NCBI RefSeq assembly: GCF_017498565.1
Contig: NZ_CP071794.1
Span: 3,090,001 to 3,154,000 of the forward strand
Source of the DNA: Parasphingorhabdus cellanae
GTDB taxonomy: Bacteria; Pseudomonadota; Alphaproteobacteria; Sphingomonadales; Sphingomonadaceae
Length of the DNA: 64,000 nucleotides
Direction: 5' to 3'
In this document: piece after piece, positions 1-8,900 of the stretch
Layout of the letters: each line of letters begins with the position of its first letter
How positions within the stretch are numbered: the stretch's first letter is position 1
Notes under the pieces: generated by a model
The model's input: the letters and a program-made list of their open reading frames with translations, nothing else
The model's database searches: none
Told to the model about the DNA's origin: nothing
Translations under genes and position numbers: made by a program

Positions 1-457
1 GCCACAAACCGCGCGCGCCGCCGTCGATGGAAACGGATAATATGCCCAGGAAAGCCACAGCAATGCCCAGCCATGCCAAGGGCGCGAGAGTTTCGCCAAG
101 TATCAGCCAGCCGAGAAACGCCACGATCAGGGTTTCTACCTTCATATAGGCCGTGCCGCTGACCAGATTGCGAAAGCCGAAGGACATGATGATGAGGTTT
201 GTCGCCACCATCTGCGCAAAGCCGGCGGCCCAGGCGAACCACCAGAAGGATGCGTCCAGCGGGGGCAGGGTGCTCCGTCCGGTCGCCGCCATATAGCTGG
301 CAAGCATGGCGCAGGCGATCGGCCAGCCAAAGAAGAAGCGCGACAGCGCCGCTGCATTGACCGACATTTCGGCGCGGATGCGTTGCTGTACGGCCATCCG
401 CCAGGCGAGGAACAGCGCGGCCAGCAGAGCGGCAGGTATCCAGATGGGGAAAGTCAA
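1..457 (-). CDS. EamA/DMT-family transporter, 3' part outside the window
   Basis: Reading the minus strand from a TTG at 457 gives an open frame to the window edge with alternating hydrophobic segments (for example FFFGWPIACAMLASYMAA, TLIVAFLGWLILGETLA and LAWLGIAVAFLGILSVS). The GE-x-L pattern before the last helix is typical of EamA (drug/metabolite transporter) proteins, which export small metabolites across the inner membrane. The frame opens just after the in-frame TAA (473-475) of the preceding gene, so it is probably the last gene of the fumarase operon. The start is uncertain: TTG 457 or ATT 469, neither with a clear ribosome site. Substrate unknown. Confidence 0.75.
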   Translation of the reverse strand, partial: MTFPIWIPAALLAALFLAWRMAVQQRIRAEMSVNAAALSRFFFGWPIACAMLASYMAATGRSTLPPLDASFWWFAWAAGFAQMVATNLIIMSFGFRNLVSGTAYMKVETLIVAFLGWLILGETLAPLAWLGIAVAFLGILSVSIDGGARGLW

Positions 458-472
458 AGAGGCCGCAATCGA

Positions 473-982
473 TTAATAGCGGCTAAATGGCCGCGCATCG
501 ACGGTTTCCTCAAGAAAGTCGAGGATATGATAGATTGTGCCAAAGTCTTCCGGCTTTTTCTTGAGCGACTGGCGAAACATCAAAATGCCAGCGCCCATCA
601 TGATGGCGGGTATCCCGGTAAACATGATTTTGAACATCAGCGGTGGTCCGTCGAAAAACCACGAGCCGATGCCAATGGCCACAAATGGGATCAGAAATGC
701 GAACCAGATGACAAAGAATTTCTTGGGATTGCCGCGCTTCATGGTCTTCGCCTCGATCAAGGTCCCGCCATCATGCGCGCGCATCGTGCCCCTGAGTTTG
801 GGTTCAATCCCGGTCAAGATATGCGGGCGGCCATAGAGCAATGTGATTTCTTCCTCGGTGCCGCCGCCAAAGACATGAAAGTCCTTGCTGTCTTCGCGCT
901 TTTCCATCTCCGCCTTGAGCTTGGTCGCCAGCGTAATCGGATCTAGCGGGGAGAAGAGTTTGACTTTTCGGTCTGTATTCAT
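473..982 (-). CDS. Two-helix membrane protein, paralog of its upstream neighbour
   Basis: Unrecognised 169-aa protein. The N-terminal half is soluble and carries KLFSPLDPITLATKLKAEME, nearly the same motif as in the neighbouring 190-aa protein. A conserved middle stretch (MRAHDGGTLIEA) is followed by two hydrophobic helices (about residues 90-110 and 115-135) and a charged C-terminal tail with PEDFGTIYHILDFLEETV, again matched in the neighbour (PEDIGSAQDIIDWLAKTV). The ATG at 982 overlaps the TGA of the upstream gene (ATGA), so the two are translationally coupled. The pair looks like an old tandem duplication. Function unknown; a membrane-anchored regulatory or scaffolding role is only a guess. 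Confidence 0.8.
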   Translation of the reverse strand: MNTDRKVKLFSPLDPITLATKLKAEMEKREDSKDFHVFGGGTEEEITLLYGRPHILTGIEPKLRGTMRAHDGGTLIEAKTMKRGNPKKFFVIWFAFLIPFVAIGIGSWFFDGPPLMFKIMFTGIPAIMMGAGILMFRQSLKKKPEDFGTIYHILDFLEETVDARPFSRY

Positions 983-1551
983 TTGATCTGCACTCCCGGG
1001 TTCTGCTCGACCGGATACGCGTTCACGGTTTTCGCGAGCCAGTCGATAATATCCTGGGCACTGCCAATATCCTCGGGCGGCCTGCGTTCCGGCCGGCCCC
1101 ATTCGAGCGCCAGCACCATGATGAACATCGCGGCAGGAATGCCCGAAAATATCAGGCGGGCCAGCCAGTCAAAATCATGGAACCAAAATACCAGCGAACC
1201 CGCGAAAAAAATGCCGGTGAAGGCGCACCAGAGAATGACAAAAGGAATATCTTTCAAAATCTGCTTGGTCCGGCCCGTCATTAAAGTGCCGCCCTCATGC
1301 TCTTCCATGGTGGCCGCCAGCTGTGCTGCGAAGCCTCGCGATCCCTTGCGTTTGGCATAAACAAGGTTCATTTTCTTCTCGGTCCCGAAGCCATAAACTT
1401 GTCTGCCGGTCCGTGTCTTCGACAATTCCATTTCATCCTTGAGCCGGTTGGCAAGAGTTATCGGGTCCAGCGGTGAAAACAGGCAGACATCCTGCTCCAA
1501 AATTTCGCGCCGATATGTCTCCGGTTCGAACAGCTGGCGCCAATGTTTCAA
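979..1551 (-). CDS. Two-helix membrane protein, paralog of its downstream neighbour
   Basis: Unrecognised 190-aa protein with the same plan as the 169-aa protein encoded just downstream: an N-terminal soluble part with CLFSPLDPITLANRLKDEME, a MEEHEGGTLMTG block, two hydrophobic segments (about residues 105-130 and 135-155) and a C-terminal amphipathic tail. Its ATG (1551) overlaps the stop of the fumarase gene by four bases (ATGA), and its own stop overlaps the next start in the same way. This points to one transcript with fixed stoichiometry. No catalytic motif is visible and no function is assigned. Confidence 0.8.
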   Translation of the reverse strand: MKHWRQLFEPETYRREILEQDVCLFSPLDPITLANRLKDEMELSKTRTGRQVYGFGTEKKMNLVYAKRKGSRGFAAQLAATMEEHEGGTLMTGRTKQILKDIPFVILWCAFTGIFFAGSLVFWFHDFDWLARLIFSGIPAAMFIMVLALEWGRPERRPPEDIGSAQDIIDWLAKTVNAYPVEQNPGVQIK

Positions 1552-3071
1552 ACGCCCTCCAGCAGTTTCTCGCGCTTAATCTTTTCCTGCCACACCAGCG
1601 GCGCGAGATGGTGGACGCTTTGGCCCTCGGCATCGACGGCCACGGTCACCGGCATATCCTGCACCTCAAACTCATAGATCGCCTCCATGCCGAGGTCCTC
1701 GAAGCCGACGACTTTGGAGCCCTTGATCGCGCGGCTCACCAGATAGGCGCTGCCGCCGACCGCCATCAGATAGGCGCTCTTATGTTTCTTGATCGAGCCG
1801 ACGGTATCGAGGCCGCGTTCCGCCTTGCCGACCATCGCCAGCAGGCCCTGTTCCAGCATCATGTCGGTAAATTTGTCCATTCGCGTGGCGGTGGTGGGGC
1901 CAGCCGGGCCGACCACTTCTTCGCCAACCGGATCGACCGGGCCGACATAATATATGACGCGCCCCTTGAATTCGACCGGCAGCTCTTCGCCCTTGTCGAG
2001 CATATCCTTGATCCGTTTGTGCGCGGCATCGCGGCCGGTTAGCATCTTGCCGTTGAGCAGCAAGCGGTCACCATGTTTCCAGCTTGCCACTTCGGCTTCG
2101 TCGAGCTGATCAAGATGAACCCGCTTCGCTTCGGATGATGGGGTCCAGTTCACGTTCGGCCATTCGTCCAGCTTCGGTGCTTCCAAATAAGCAGGCCCGC
2201 TGCCATCCAGCGTGAAATGCGCATGGCGCGTGGCGGCGCAATTGGGGATCATCGCCACCGGCTTGCCCGCCGCGTGGCACGGCCAGTCATTGATTTTCAC
2301 GTCGAGGATCGTGGAAAGCCCGCCAAGCCCTTGTGCGCCGATGCCAAGCGCATTGACCTTGTCAAAAATCGTAATGCGCAATTCTTCGATATCATTGCGC
2401 GGGCCGCGTTCTTTCAGCTGCCCCATATCAATCGGATCCATCAGCGACTGTTTGGCAAGCAGGACAGCGCGTTCCGCCGTACCGCCAATACCGATACCGA
2501 GCATACCCGGCGGGCACCAGCCCGCGCCCATTTGCGGGACCATGTCGAGCACCCAATCAACAATATTGTCGCTCGGGTTCATCATCTTGAATTTCGATTT
2601 ATTTTCGGACCCGCCGCCCTTCGCCGCAACATCGACGCTGACCGTGTCGCCGGGCACCATTTCCACATGGAGCACGGACGGCGTATTATCCTTGGTATTA
2701 CGCCGCGTGAAAGCGGGATCGGCGAGGATCGAGGCACGCAGCTTGTTTTCCGGATGGAGATAGGCGCGGCGTACGCCTTCATCGACAATTTCCTGCATCG
2801 ACTGCGATGTTTCATCGAGCCGGCAATCCATACCCCATTTTATGAAAACGTTGACGATACCGGTATCCTGGCAAATCGGCCGATGTCCTTCGGCGCACAT
2901 ACGGGAGTTGGTCAGAATCTGCGCAATCGCATCCTTGGCCGCCGGTGATTTCTCTGCCTCATAGGCCTCGCCCAGTGCCCGGATATAATCCATCGGATGA
3001 TAGTAAGAGATAAATTGCAGCGCGTCGGCGACGCTTTCGATCAGGTCGGCGGTTTTTATCGTAACGGTCAT
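1548..3071 (-). CDS. fumA: Class I fumarate hydratase
   Basis: 507-aa iron-sulfur fumarase interconverting fumarate and L-malate in the TCA cycle, oxygen-sensitive as known for class I enzymes. The N-terminal domain has SRMCAEGHRPICQDTGIVNV and GAGWCPPGMLGIGIGGT, and PNCAATRHAHF follows; these three cysteine-bearing blocks fit the ligands of the [4Fe-4S] cluster. The C-terminal beta domain contains GRDAAHKR, GPAGPTTATRMD and GGSAYLVSRAIKGSKVV. Length is normal for the family. The ATG at 3071 has a GGAG ribosome site about 6 bases upstream. It is the first gene of an overlapping operon with two small membrane paralogs and an EamA transporter. Confidence 0.95.
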   Translation of the reverse strand: MTVTIKTADLIESVADALQFISYYHPMDYIRALGEAYEAEKSPAAKDAIAQILTNSRMCAEGHRPICQDTGIVNVFIKWGMDCRLDETSQSMQEIVDEGVRRAYLHPENKLRASILADPAFTRRNTKDNTPSVLHVEMVPGDTVSVDVAAKGGGSENKSKFKMMNPSDNIVDWVLDMVPQMGAGWCPPGMLGIGIGGTAERAVLLAKQSLMDPIDMGQLKERGPRNDIEELRITIFDKVNALGIGAQGLGGLSTILDVKINDWPCHAAGKPVAMIPNCAATRHAHFTLDGSGPAYLEAPKLDEWPNVNWTPSSEAKRVHLDQLDEAEVASWKHGDRLLLNGKMLTGRDAAHKRIKDMLDKGEELPVEFKGRVIYYVGPVDPVGEEVVGPAGPTTATRMDKFTDMMLEQGLLAMVGKAERGLDTVGSIKKHKSAYLMAVGGSAYLVSRAIKGSKVVGFEDLGMEAIYEFEVQDMPVTVAVDAEGQSVHHLAPLVWQEKIKREKLLEGV

Positions 3072-3176
3072 CGTGGCTCCGGAAACTATCTTGGGGTGCG
3101 ATCCGGTAGCCTTTTGGCGGATATGACGAAAGGCGGCAAGTTTTTCTATGGTTTAGCGGCAGTCTGGCCAGCGATG

Positions 3177-4223
<1,047 letters not shown>

Positions 4224-4441
4224 TCAAAAAGAGAGGCCGCATCCCCGATGCAGCATAGTGGCCCAATGCGACATATCAGATAGCGATAATGAGCCTGCTT
4301 CAATGAACCTATGCTGTCTAGTCAGACTGTGCCTAAAATAAGCTTGGTCCTTGTTGCCGGCAGAGGGGCCGTGCAACATATTTGGTATGATCAACGGGAT
4401 AAGGTGTATGAAATAAAATTTCATGGCGTTGAATCATTCAA

Positions 4442-4457
4442 ACACCATATCTGGTGT
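4442..4457. promoter_or_regulatory. NrdR-like box
   Basis: The 16-bp site ACACCATATCTGGTGT is an inverted repeat matching 13 of 16 positions of the NrdR box as I recall it (ACACWATATATWGTGT). NrdR represses ribonucleotide reductase genes when dATP is high. NrdR boxes normally come in pairs about 31 bp apart; here only a stretched partner (ACAC-N11-GTGT, 4474-4492) follows. The site is about 500 bp upstream of nrdA and 230 bp upstream of mreB, so control of nrdA would need a long leader. Confidence 0.45.
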
Positions 4458-4664
4458 CACAAATGCGTCATTCACACCTGTGCATGAAGTGTGGATAATT
4501 ATTTTGTAAAATTTGATCGCTGCTATTGCCTTATGCTGCACTCTTAGCGGGTCCACGCGTCGCTGCACTGCAGCATGAATCGGCTGTCGATGAAGCGATT
4601 CATTTATACGACGAATAGAGTCGTTAAAATGTCATTTACCCTCTTGCATATAATTCTGATTCAG

Positions 4665-4758
4665 CCACTATAGGTTGTGGTTAGGCCAAGGGGGCACACC
4701 AACGTCTAGTATTACGCGCTCGTAACGCCGACTCGGTGAACGGCTCCCTTTGGTCTAA
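4665..4758 (+). ncRNA. Unidentified folded RNA element upstream of nrdA
   Basis: The plus strand folds into a small hairpin (about 4663-4682, AGCCAC/GTGGTT) and a 78-nt extended hairpin. The extended one has a 14-bp outer stem with three G-U pairs (4681-4694 with 4745-4758), then CACC/GGTG (4697-4700 with 4735-4738), GTC/GAC, and TTACG/CGTAA closing a CGCT loop (4712-4725). A TATAAT-like -10 lies at about 4649-4654. It does not match the consensus I know for tRNA, SRP RNA, RNase P, cobalamin riboswitch or tmRNA. It may be an sRNA or part of the nrdA leader. Compensatory G-U pairs favour an RNA role over a DNA repeat. Confidence 0.45.
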
Positions 4759-4830
4759 ATCACAAGGAATTTTTTCGGGTTTTTGGGCAAAATAAAATGC
4801 CCGCCCAGGCTGTAAAAATGTTATGTTAGG

Positions 4831-4860
4831 CGGCTCGGCTACAAGAGATTGTCCGAGTCG
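4831..4860 (+). promoter_or_regulatory. Stable leader hairpin upstream of nrdA
   Basis: CGGCTCGG (4831-4838) pairs with CCGAGTCG (4853-4860) with one G-U pair. After a two-base bulge, ACAA/TTGT closes a GAGA tetraloop of the GNRA type. No T-run follows, so it is not an intrinsic terminator. It sits about 100 bp ahead of the nrdA start and is probably part of its 5' untranslated region, perhaps for mRNA stability or protein binding. Confidence 0.4.
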
Positions 4861-4959
4861 AACAATACAAGAACAAATGGCCCGGTATTAAACCCACCAG
4901 AAGGCTGGCTGAAAAGCTGGCAAATAAGATTGGTTTGGTAGTTTGATTAGGGGGCTTTG

Positions 4960-7014
4960 ATGGATTTTAGAGATAACCGGGATGATGCCGGGAATAGTGA
5001 TAGAGATATGAGTGAGAGTGACATGGCAGCCGAAGTTTTGGACACGCCGAAAGACAAAGCCAAAAACACCGCGAAGAAAGCACCCGTCAAAGAACCGGAA
5101 ATCAGCAAAAAGGCTGAGTCCGAGGCGGCAGCGACAAAGAAAAATGACGAGAAAGAACTGAAGGCGGAGCGCGACAGTCATAGTGTCGAGAAGCGCCGGT
5201 TCAAAATCGTTCAGGATGATGCCCGCGATGACTTGCTGACCGACTTTGGCAAGGAGACGCTGAAGGATCGCTATCTGCTTCCGGACGAGAGTTTTCAGGA
5301 CCTGTTTTCCCGTGTGGCCGATGCTTATGCGGATGATCAGGATCATGCCCAGCGGCTTTATGATTATATTTCCAAGCTTTGGTTCATGCCGGCAACGCCC
5401 GTATTGTCCAATGGCGGCACCGGTCGCGGCCTGCCGATCTCCTGCTATCTCAACAGTGTTGACGACAGCCTCGGCGGGATCGTCAATACCTGGAACGAGA
5501 ATGTCTGGCTCGCCTCCAAGGGCGGCGGCATTGGCACCTATTGGGGCAGTGTCCGCGGCATTGGCGAACCGGTTGGCCTGAATGGCAAAACATCCGGTAT
5601 CATTCCGTTCGTGCGGGTGATGGACAGCCTGACCTTGGCGATTTCGCAAGGGTCCCTACGGCGCGGGTCGGCGGCTTGCTATCTCGATATCGATCATCCG
5701 GAAATTGAAGAATTTCTGGAAATCAGAAAGCCGTCCGGTGACTTTAACCGAAAAGCGCTCAACCTGCATCACGGCGTATTGCTGACCGACGAATTTATGG
5801 AAGCGGTGCGTGATGGCGCAGAGATGGATCTGAAATCACCCAAGACCGGCGAAGTGCGCGGCACGGTTGATGCGCGCTCGCTGTTCCAGAAACTGGTCGA
5901 GACGCGTCTCGCCACGGGTGAGCCCTATATTATCTTCAACGACACGGTGAACCGGATGATGCCCAAGCATCACCGCGATCTGGGTCTGAAAGTGTCCACA
6001 TCCAACCTGTGTTCCGAGATCACTCTGCCAACGGGTCGCGATCACTTGGGCGAGGACAGGACGGCAGTGTGTTGCCTGTCCTCGCTGAACCTCGAAACCT
6101 GGGATCAGTGGAGCGGAGACAAGGACTTTATCGAGGACATCATGCGTTTCCTCGACAATGTGCTTCAGGATTATATTGACCGCGCACCGGATGAAATGGC
6201 GCGCGCCAAATATAGCGCCAGCCGCGAACGCAGTGTTGGTCTGGGCGTGATGGGCTTCCACAGCTTCCTGCAGGCCCGCGGCCTCGGCTTTGAAAGTGCG
6301 CTGGCAAAATCGTGGAATATGAAGATCTTCAAGCATATTTCAGCCAAAGCCTCCGAGGCCAGCATGATGCTCGCCAAGGAACGCGGACCATGTCCCGATG
6401 CCGCTGACCAGGGCGTGATGGAGCGCTTTTCCTGCAAAATGGCAATTGCACCAACCGCATCGATTTCGATCATCTGCGGCGGAGCCTCCGCCTGTATCGA
6501 ACCGATCCCGGCGAATATCTATACGCACAAAACGCTGTCCGGCAGCTTTGTCGTCAAAAACCCGCATCTCGAAAAACTGCTCGTCGAGAAATCCAAGGAC
6601 AGCACCAATGTTTGGAACTCGATTCTGGAGCAGGGTGGTTCAGTCCAGCATCTCGACTTCCTCTCTGCCGAGGAAAAAGATGCCTATAAAACCAGCTTCG
6701 AGATTGACCAGCGCTGGCTGCTCGAACTCGCGGCGGACCGCACGCCCTATATTGATCAGGCGCAGTCACTGAATCTGTTCATCCCGGCGGATGTCGACAA
6801 ATGGGACCTTCTCATGCTGCACTTCCGCGCATGGGAGCTGGGCATCAAGTCGCTCTATTACCTGCGCTCGAAATCGATCCAGCGCGCCGGCTTTGCCAAT
6901 AACGAAGAAACAGCGTCTGGCGGCGTGGAAGCGGACAATACGCTCGACCCGAAAACGGTTGAGCTGATGACGGCCGAGACCACCGACTATGACGAGTGTC
7001 TGGCATGTCAGTAA
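4960..7014 (+). CDS. nrdA: Ribonucleotide reductase class Ia alpha subunit, no ATP-cone
   Basis: 684-aa catalytic subunit that reduces ribonucleotides to deoxyribonucleotides with NrdB. Visible landmarks are PATPVLSNGGTGRGLPISCYL (first redox cysteine), STSNLCSEI (the N-x-C-x-E active-site triad), PTASISIICG, and a C-terminal DECLACQ with the shuttle cysteine pair. The family's ATP-cone is missing; instead residues 1-80 are a Lys/Glu/Ala-rich, probably disordered stretch between MDFRDNRDD and KRRFKIVQDDARDDLL. Alphaproteobacterial NrdA proteins often lack the cone, but this linker is long. The ATG at 4960 is chosen because AGGGGG lies 5 bases upstream; TTG 4957 is the alternative. nrdB follows 750 bp downstream. 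Confidence 0.95.
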   Translation: MDFRDNRDDAGNSDRDMSESDMAAEVLDTPKDKAKNTAKKAPVKEPEISKKAESEAAATKKNDEKELKAERDSHSVEKRRFKIVQDDARDDLLTDFGKETLKDRYLLPDESFQDLFSRVADAYADDQDHAQRLYDYISKLWFMPATPVLSNGGTGRGLPISCYLNSVDDSLGGIVNTWNENVWLASKGGGIGTYWGSVRGIGEPVGLNGKTSGIIPFVRVMDSLTLAISQGSLRRGSAACYLDIDHPEIEEFLEIRKPSGDFNRKALNLHHGVLLTDEFMEAVRDGAEMDLKSPKTGEVRGTVDARSLFQKLVETRLATGEPYIIFNDTVNRMMPKHHRDLGLKVSTSNLCSEITLPTGRDHLGEDRTAVCCLSSLNLETWDQWSGDKDFIEDIMRFLDNVLQDYIDRAPDEMARAKYSASRERSVGLGVMGFHSFLQARGLGFESALAKSWNMKIFKHISAKASEASMMLAKERGPCPDAADQGVMERFSCKMAIAPTASISIICGGASACIEPIPANIYTHKTLSGSFVVKNPHLEKLLVEKSKDSTNVWNSILEQGGSVQHLDFLSAEEKDAYKTSFEIDQRWLLELAADRTPYIDQAQSLNLFIPADVDKWDLLMLHFRAWELGIKSLYYLRSKSIQRAGFANNEETASGGVEADNTLDPKTVELMTAETTDYDECLACQ

Positions 7015-7019
7015 GGGTT

Positions 7020-7044
7020 TCGATCAAAGTATTACTTTGATCGA
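7020..7044. repeat. Perfect 10-bp inverted repeat after nrdA
   Basis: TCGATCAAAG, a 5-base spacer (TATTA) and CTTTGATCGA lie just after the nrdA stop and before the small membrane protein gene. It lacks an immediate T-run, so it is a weak terminator, an mRNA 3' stabiliser or an operator. Confidence 0.5.
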
Positions 7045-7079
7045 GTTGGAGTTGAGTTTTTGATTTGGGTTGATGCTTA

Positions 7080-7475
7080 ATGAGAATGGGTTTTGGAGGT
7101 TATGCTATTATTACGGTGATCGGATTAATTCTGTTCATTCTGTTACTGGTGTTGTGGCCCCAATATAATGTCTATTCTCAACGTTTGGCAGGTGAGGCTG
7201 CATTGGCAGAAGCACAGTCTTCTCGCCAGGTCGCAACGCTAGAGGCTAGGGCGAAGAAGGAAAGTGCGATTGAACTAGCAGATGCAGAGGTGATTCGGGC
7301 CGAAGGTGCTGCCAAAGCCAATGCAATTTTGCAGAATAGCTTGGGAGGGCCGGAAGGGTATCTTCGATATCTTCAAATTCAGGCACTTGAATCTTCGAAG
7401 GCGTCATTGATTTACGTACCTACGGAAGCTGGTCTTCCAGTTACAGAATCCAAACGATTAGCAACCAACAGATGA
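7080..7475 (+). CDS. Small membrane-anchored protein with SPFH/band-7-like tail
   Basis: 131 aa. Residues 5-28 form one N-terminal membrane helix (AIITVIGLILFILLLVLW). They are followed by an Ala/Glu-rich helical region with ELADAEVIRAEGAAKANAI and a C-terminal LQNSLGGPEGYLRYLQIQAL segment resembling the end of SPFH/prohibitin-like proteins, where such coiled tails drive oligomerisation. The globular SPFH domain itself is missing, so this may be a minimal or truncated relative. Codon and base use are more AT-rich than nrdA. It lies between nrdA and nrdB and is followed by its own terminator. Start could also be the ATG at 7086. Function unknown. Confidence 0.7.
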   Translation: MRMGFGGYAIITVIGLILFILLLVLWPQYNVYSQRLAGEAALAEAQSSRQVATLEARAKKESAIELADAEVIRAEGAAKANAILQNSLGGPEGYLRYLQIQALESSKASLIYVPTEAGLPVTESKRLATNR

Positions 7476-7502
7476 TAATATTTATGAATTGATTTTGCCC
7501 AC

Positions 7503-7542
7503 TGCCTCCTCCCTTTGCTCCTTTTGGGAGGAGGCCGTTTTC
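7503..7542 (+). terminator. Intrinsic terminator
   Basis: A perfect GC-rich stem CCTCCTCCC/GGGAGGAGG (7505-7513 with 7526-7534, extended by G-C outside) is followed by CCGTTTTC. It closes the transcript of the small membrane protein gene ahead of nrdB. Confidence 0.65.
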
Positions 7543-7565
7543 TTCAGATGGTAAAGGCGCATAGT

Positions 7566-7729
7566 CCTCTCCCGCTTTAGGGGAGAGGATACGGAAATTA
7601 GCTGCTTTAGCAGCGTAATTGGAGTTGGAGAGGGGGCCGGCCGTAATGGCATCCCGCTCCCCCTCTCCAAGATCGACTAGGTAGGCAAGCTACCAAGTCT
7701 TACTATCCTCTCCCCTAAAGCGGGAGAGG
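7566..7729. mobile_element. Foldback (MITE-like) repeat between nrdA and nrdB
   Basis: About 164 bp bounded by perfect 26-bp inverted repeats (7566-7591 and 7704-7729; core CCTCTCCCGCTTTAGGGGAG). Nested inside are TTAGCTGC-TTTA-GCAGCGTAA, a second 12-bp inverted repeat TTGGAGAGGGGG/CCCCCTCTCCAA (7625-7636 with 7659-7670) and GACT-GGTAG/CTACC-AGTC. There is no reading frame. The whole element can fold on itself in DNA or RNA. Such non-coding, terminally inverted elements are miniature transposable elements or BIME-like palindromes. It ends about 30 bp before the nrdB start and could affect nrdB expression. Confidence 0.65.
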
Positions 7730-7759
7730 GTTTGGAAATAGAGCGGAGTAAAGAATAAA

Positions 7760-8818
7760 ATGTCACTTTTGGAAGCACGCAAAACCTACAAGCCCTTTGA
7801 ATATCCATGGGCCTATGACTTCTGGAAGCGGCAGCAGCAGATTCACTGGATGCCGGAAGAAGTGCCCCTGGGCGAGGATTGCCGCGATTGGGCGCAGAAG
7901 CTCACCGATCATGAGCGCAACCTGCTGACGCAGATTTTCCGTTTCTTCACCCAAGCCGATGTCGAGGTGCAGGATTGCTATCACGACAAATATGGCCGCG
8001 TGTTCAAACCGACCGAAATCAAGATGATGCTGACCGCCTTTTCCAACATGGAAACCGTCCACATCGCCGCTTATTCGCACCTGCTCGACACGATCGGCAT
8101 GCCGGAGAGCGAGTACTCCATGTTCCTTGAATATGAGGAAATGAAGGACAAGCATGATTATATGGGCACATTCGGCGTCGATACCGACGAAGATATTGCC
8201 AAGACGCTGGCGATGTTCGGCGGCTTTACCGAAGGCTTGCAGCTCTTTGCCAGCTTCGCGATGCTGATGAACTTCCCGCGCTTCAACAAGATGAAGGGCA
8301 TGGGGCAGATTGTGTCCTGGTCGGTGCGCGATGAATCGCTCCACTGCGAAGGCATTGTCAAAATGTTCCACACCTTTGTGCAGGAACGCGATTGCCTGAC
8401 CAAGAATGTCAAAGAAGAAATTATCGACTGCTGCCAGAAAACCGTGCGGCTGGAAGATGCGTTTATCGATCTGGCCTTTAGCGACGGTCCGGTGACCGGC
8501 ATGACCGCGAAAGAGATTAAGCGTTATATCCGCTACATCGCGGATTGGAGATTAGGCCAGCTGGGCTTCCAACCGATCTACATGATCGAAGACCACCCGC
8601 TGCCTTGGCTCGCTCCGCTGCTGAACGGTGTCGAGCATGCCAATTTCTTCGAAACCCGCGCCACCGAATATTCCAAAGGCGCCACCAAAGGCGACTGGAA
8701 CGAAGTCTGGAGCAGCTTTGACCAACGCAAAGGCGGCAAGATTATCGGCATCGAAGCGACCGATAATGATGACGACGGCGAAGATATGTTTGAGCAGGCG
8801 GGGGTTGCGGCTGAGTAG
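7760..8818 (+). CDS. nrdB: Ribonucleotide reductase class Ia beta subunit
   Basis: 352-aa diiron-tyrosyl radical subunit partnering NrdA. Diiron ligand motifs are visible: the FFTQADVEVQDCYHDKY region, ETVHIAAYSHLL (containing the E, H and radical Tyr, equivalent to ETIHSRSYTH of E. coli NrdB) and RDESLHCEG. The acidic C-terminal tail DNDDDGEDMFEQAG carries the family's alpha-binding end. There is no N-terminal ATP-cone, so neither subunit here has the usual dATP-sensing domain. The ATG start follows AGCGGAGTAAAGAATAAA. Confidence 0.95.
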   Translation: MSLLEARKTYKPFEYPWAYDFWKRQQQIHWMPEEVPLGEDCRDWAQKLTDHERNLLTQIFRFFTQADVEVQDCYHDKYGRVFKPTEIKMMLTAFSNMETVHIAAYSHLLDTIGMPESEYSMFLEYEEMKDKHDYMGTFGVDTDEDIAKTLAMFGGFTEGLQLFASFAMLMNFPRFNKMKGMGQIVSWSVRDESLHCEGIVKMFHTFVQERDCLTKNVKEEIIDCCQKTVRLEDAFIDLAFSDGPVTGMTAKEIKRYIRYIADWRLGQLGFQPIYMIEDHPLPWLAPLLNGVEHANFFETRATEYSKGATKGDWNEVWSSFDQRKGGKIIGIEATDNDDDGEDMFEQAGVAAE

Positions 8819-8900
8819 GGGGCCGCGTTTGGTAAAAACTTTACCTGTACAAATGCAGAACAAACATTTAATAACCTCGATCTGAAATGAGAGGGTATTT

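Noticed and set aside
2217..2948. Plus-strand frame opposite fumarase
   Set aside because: It lies wholly inside a conserved class I fumarase and resembles no family.
4681..4758. Possible tRNA, tmRNA or SRP RNA upstream of nrdA
   Set aside because: The fold is one extended hairpin without a T-loop GTTCRA, CCA end, tag frame or SRP core motif.
5312..5581. Second plus-strand frame inside nrdA
   Set aside because: Out-of-frame shadow of conserved NrdA sequence.
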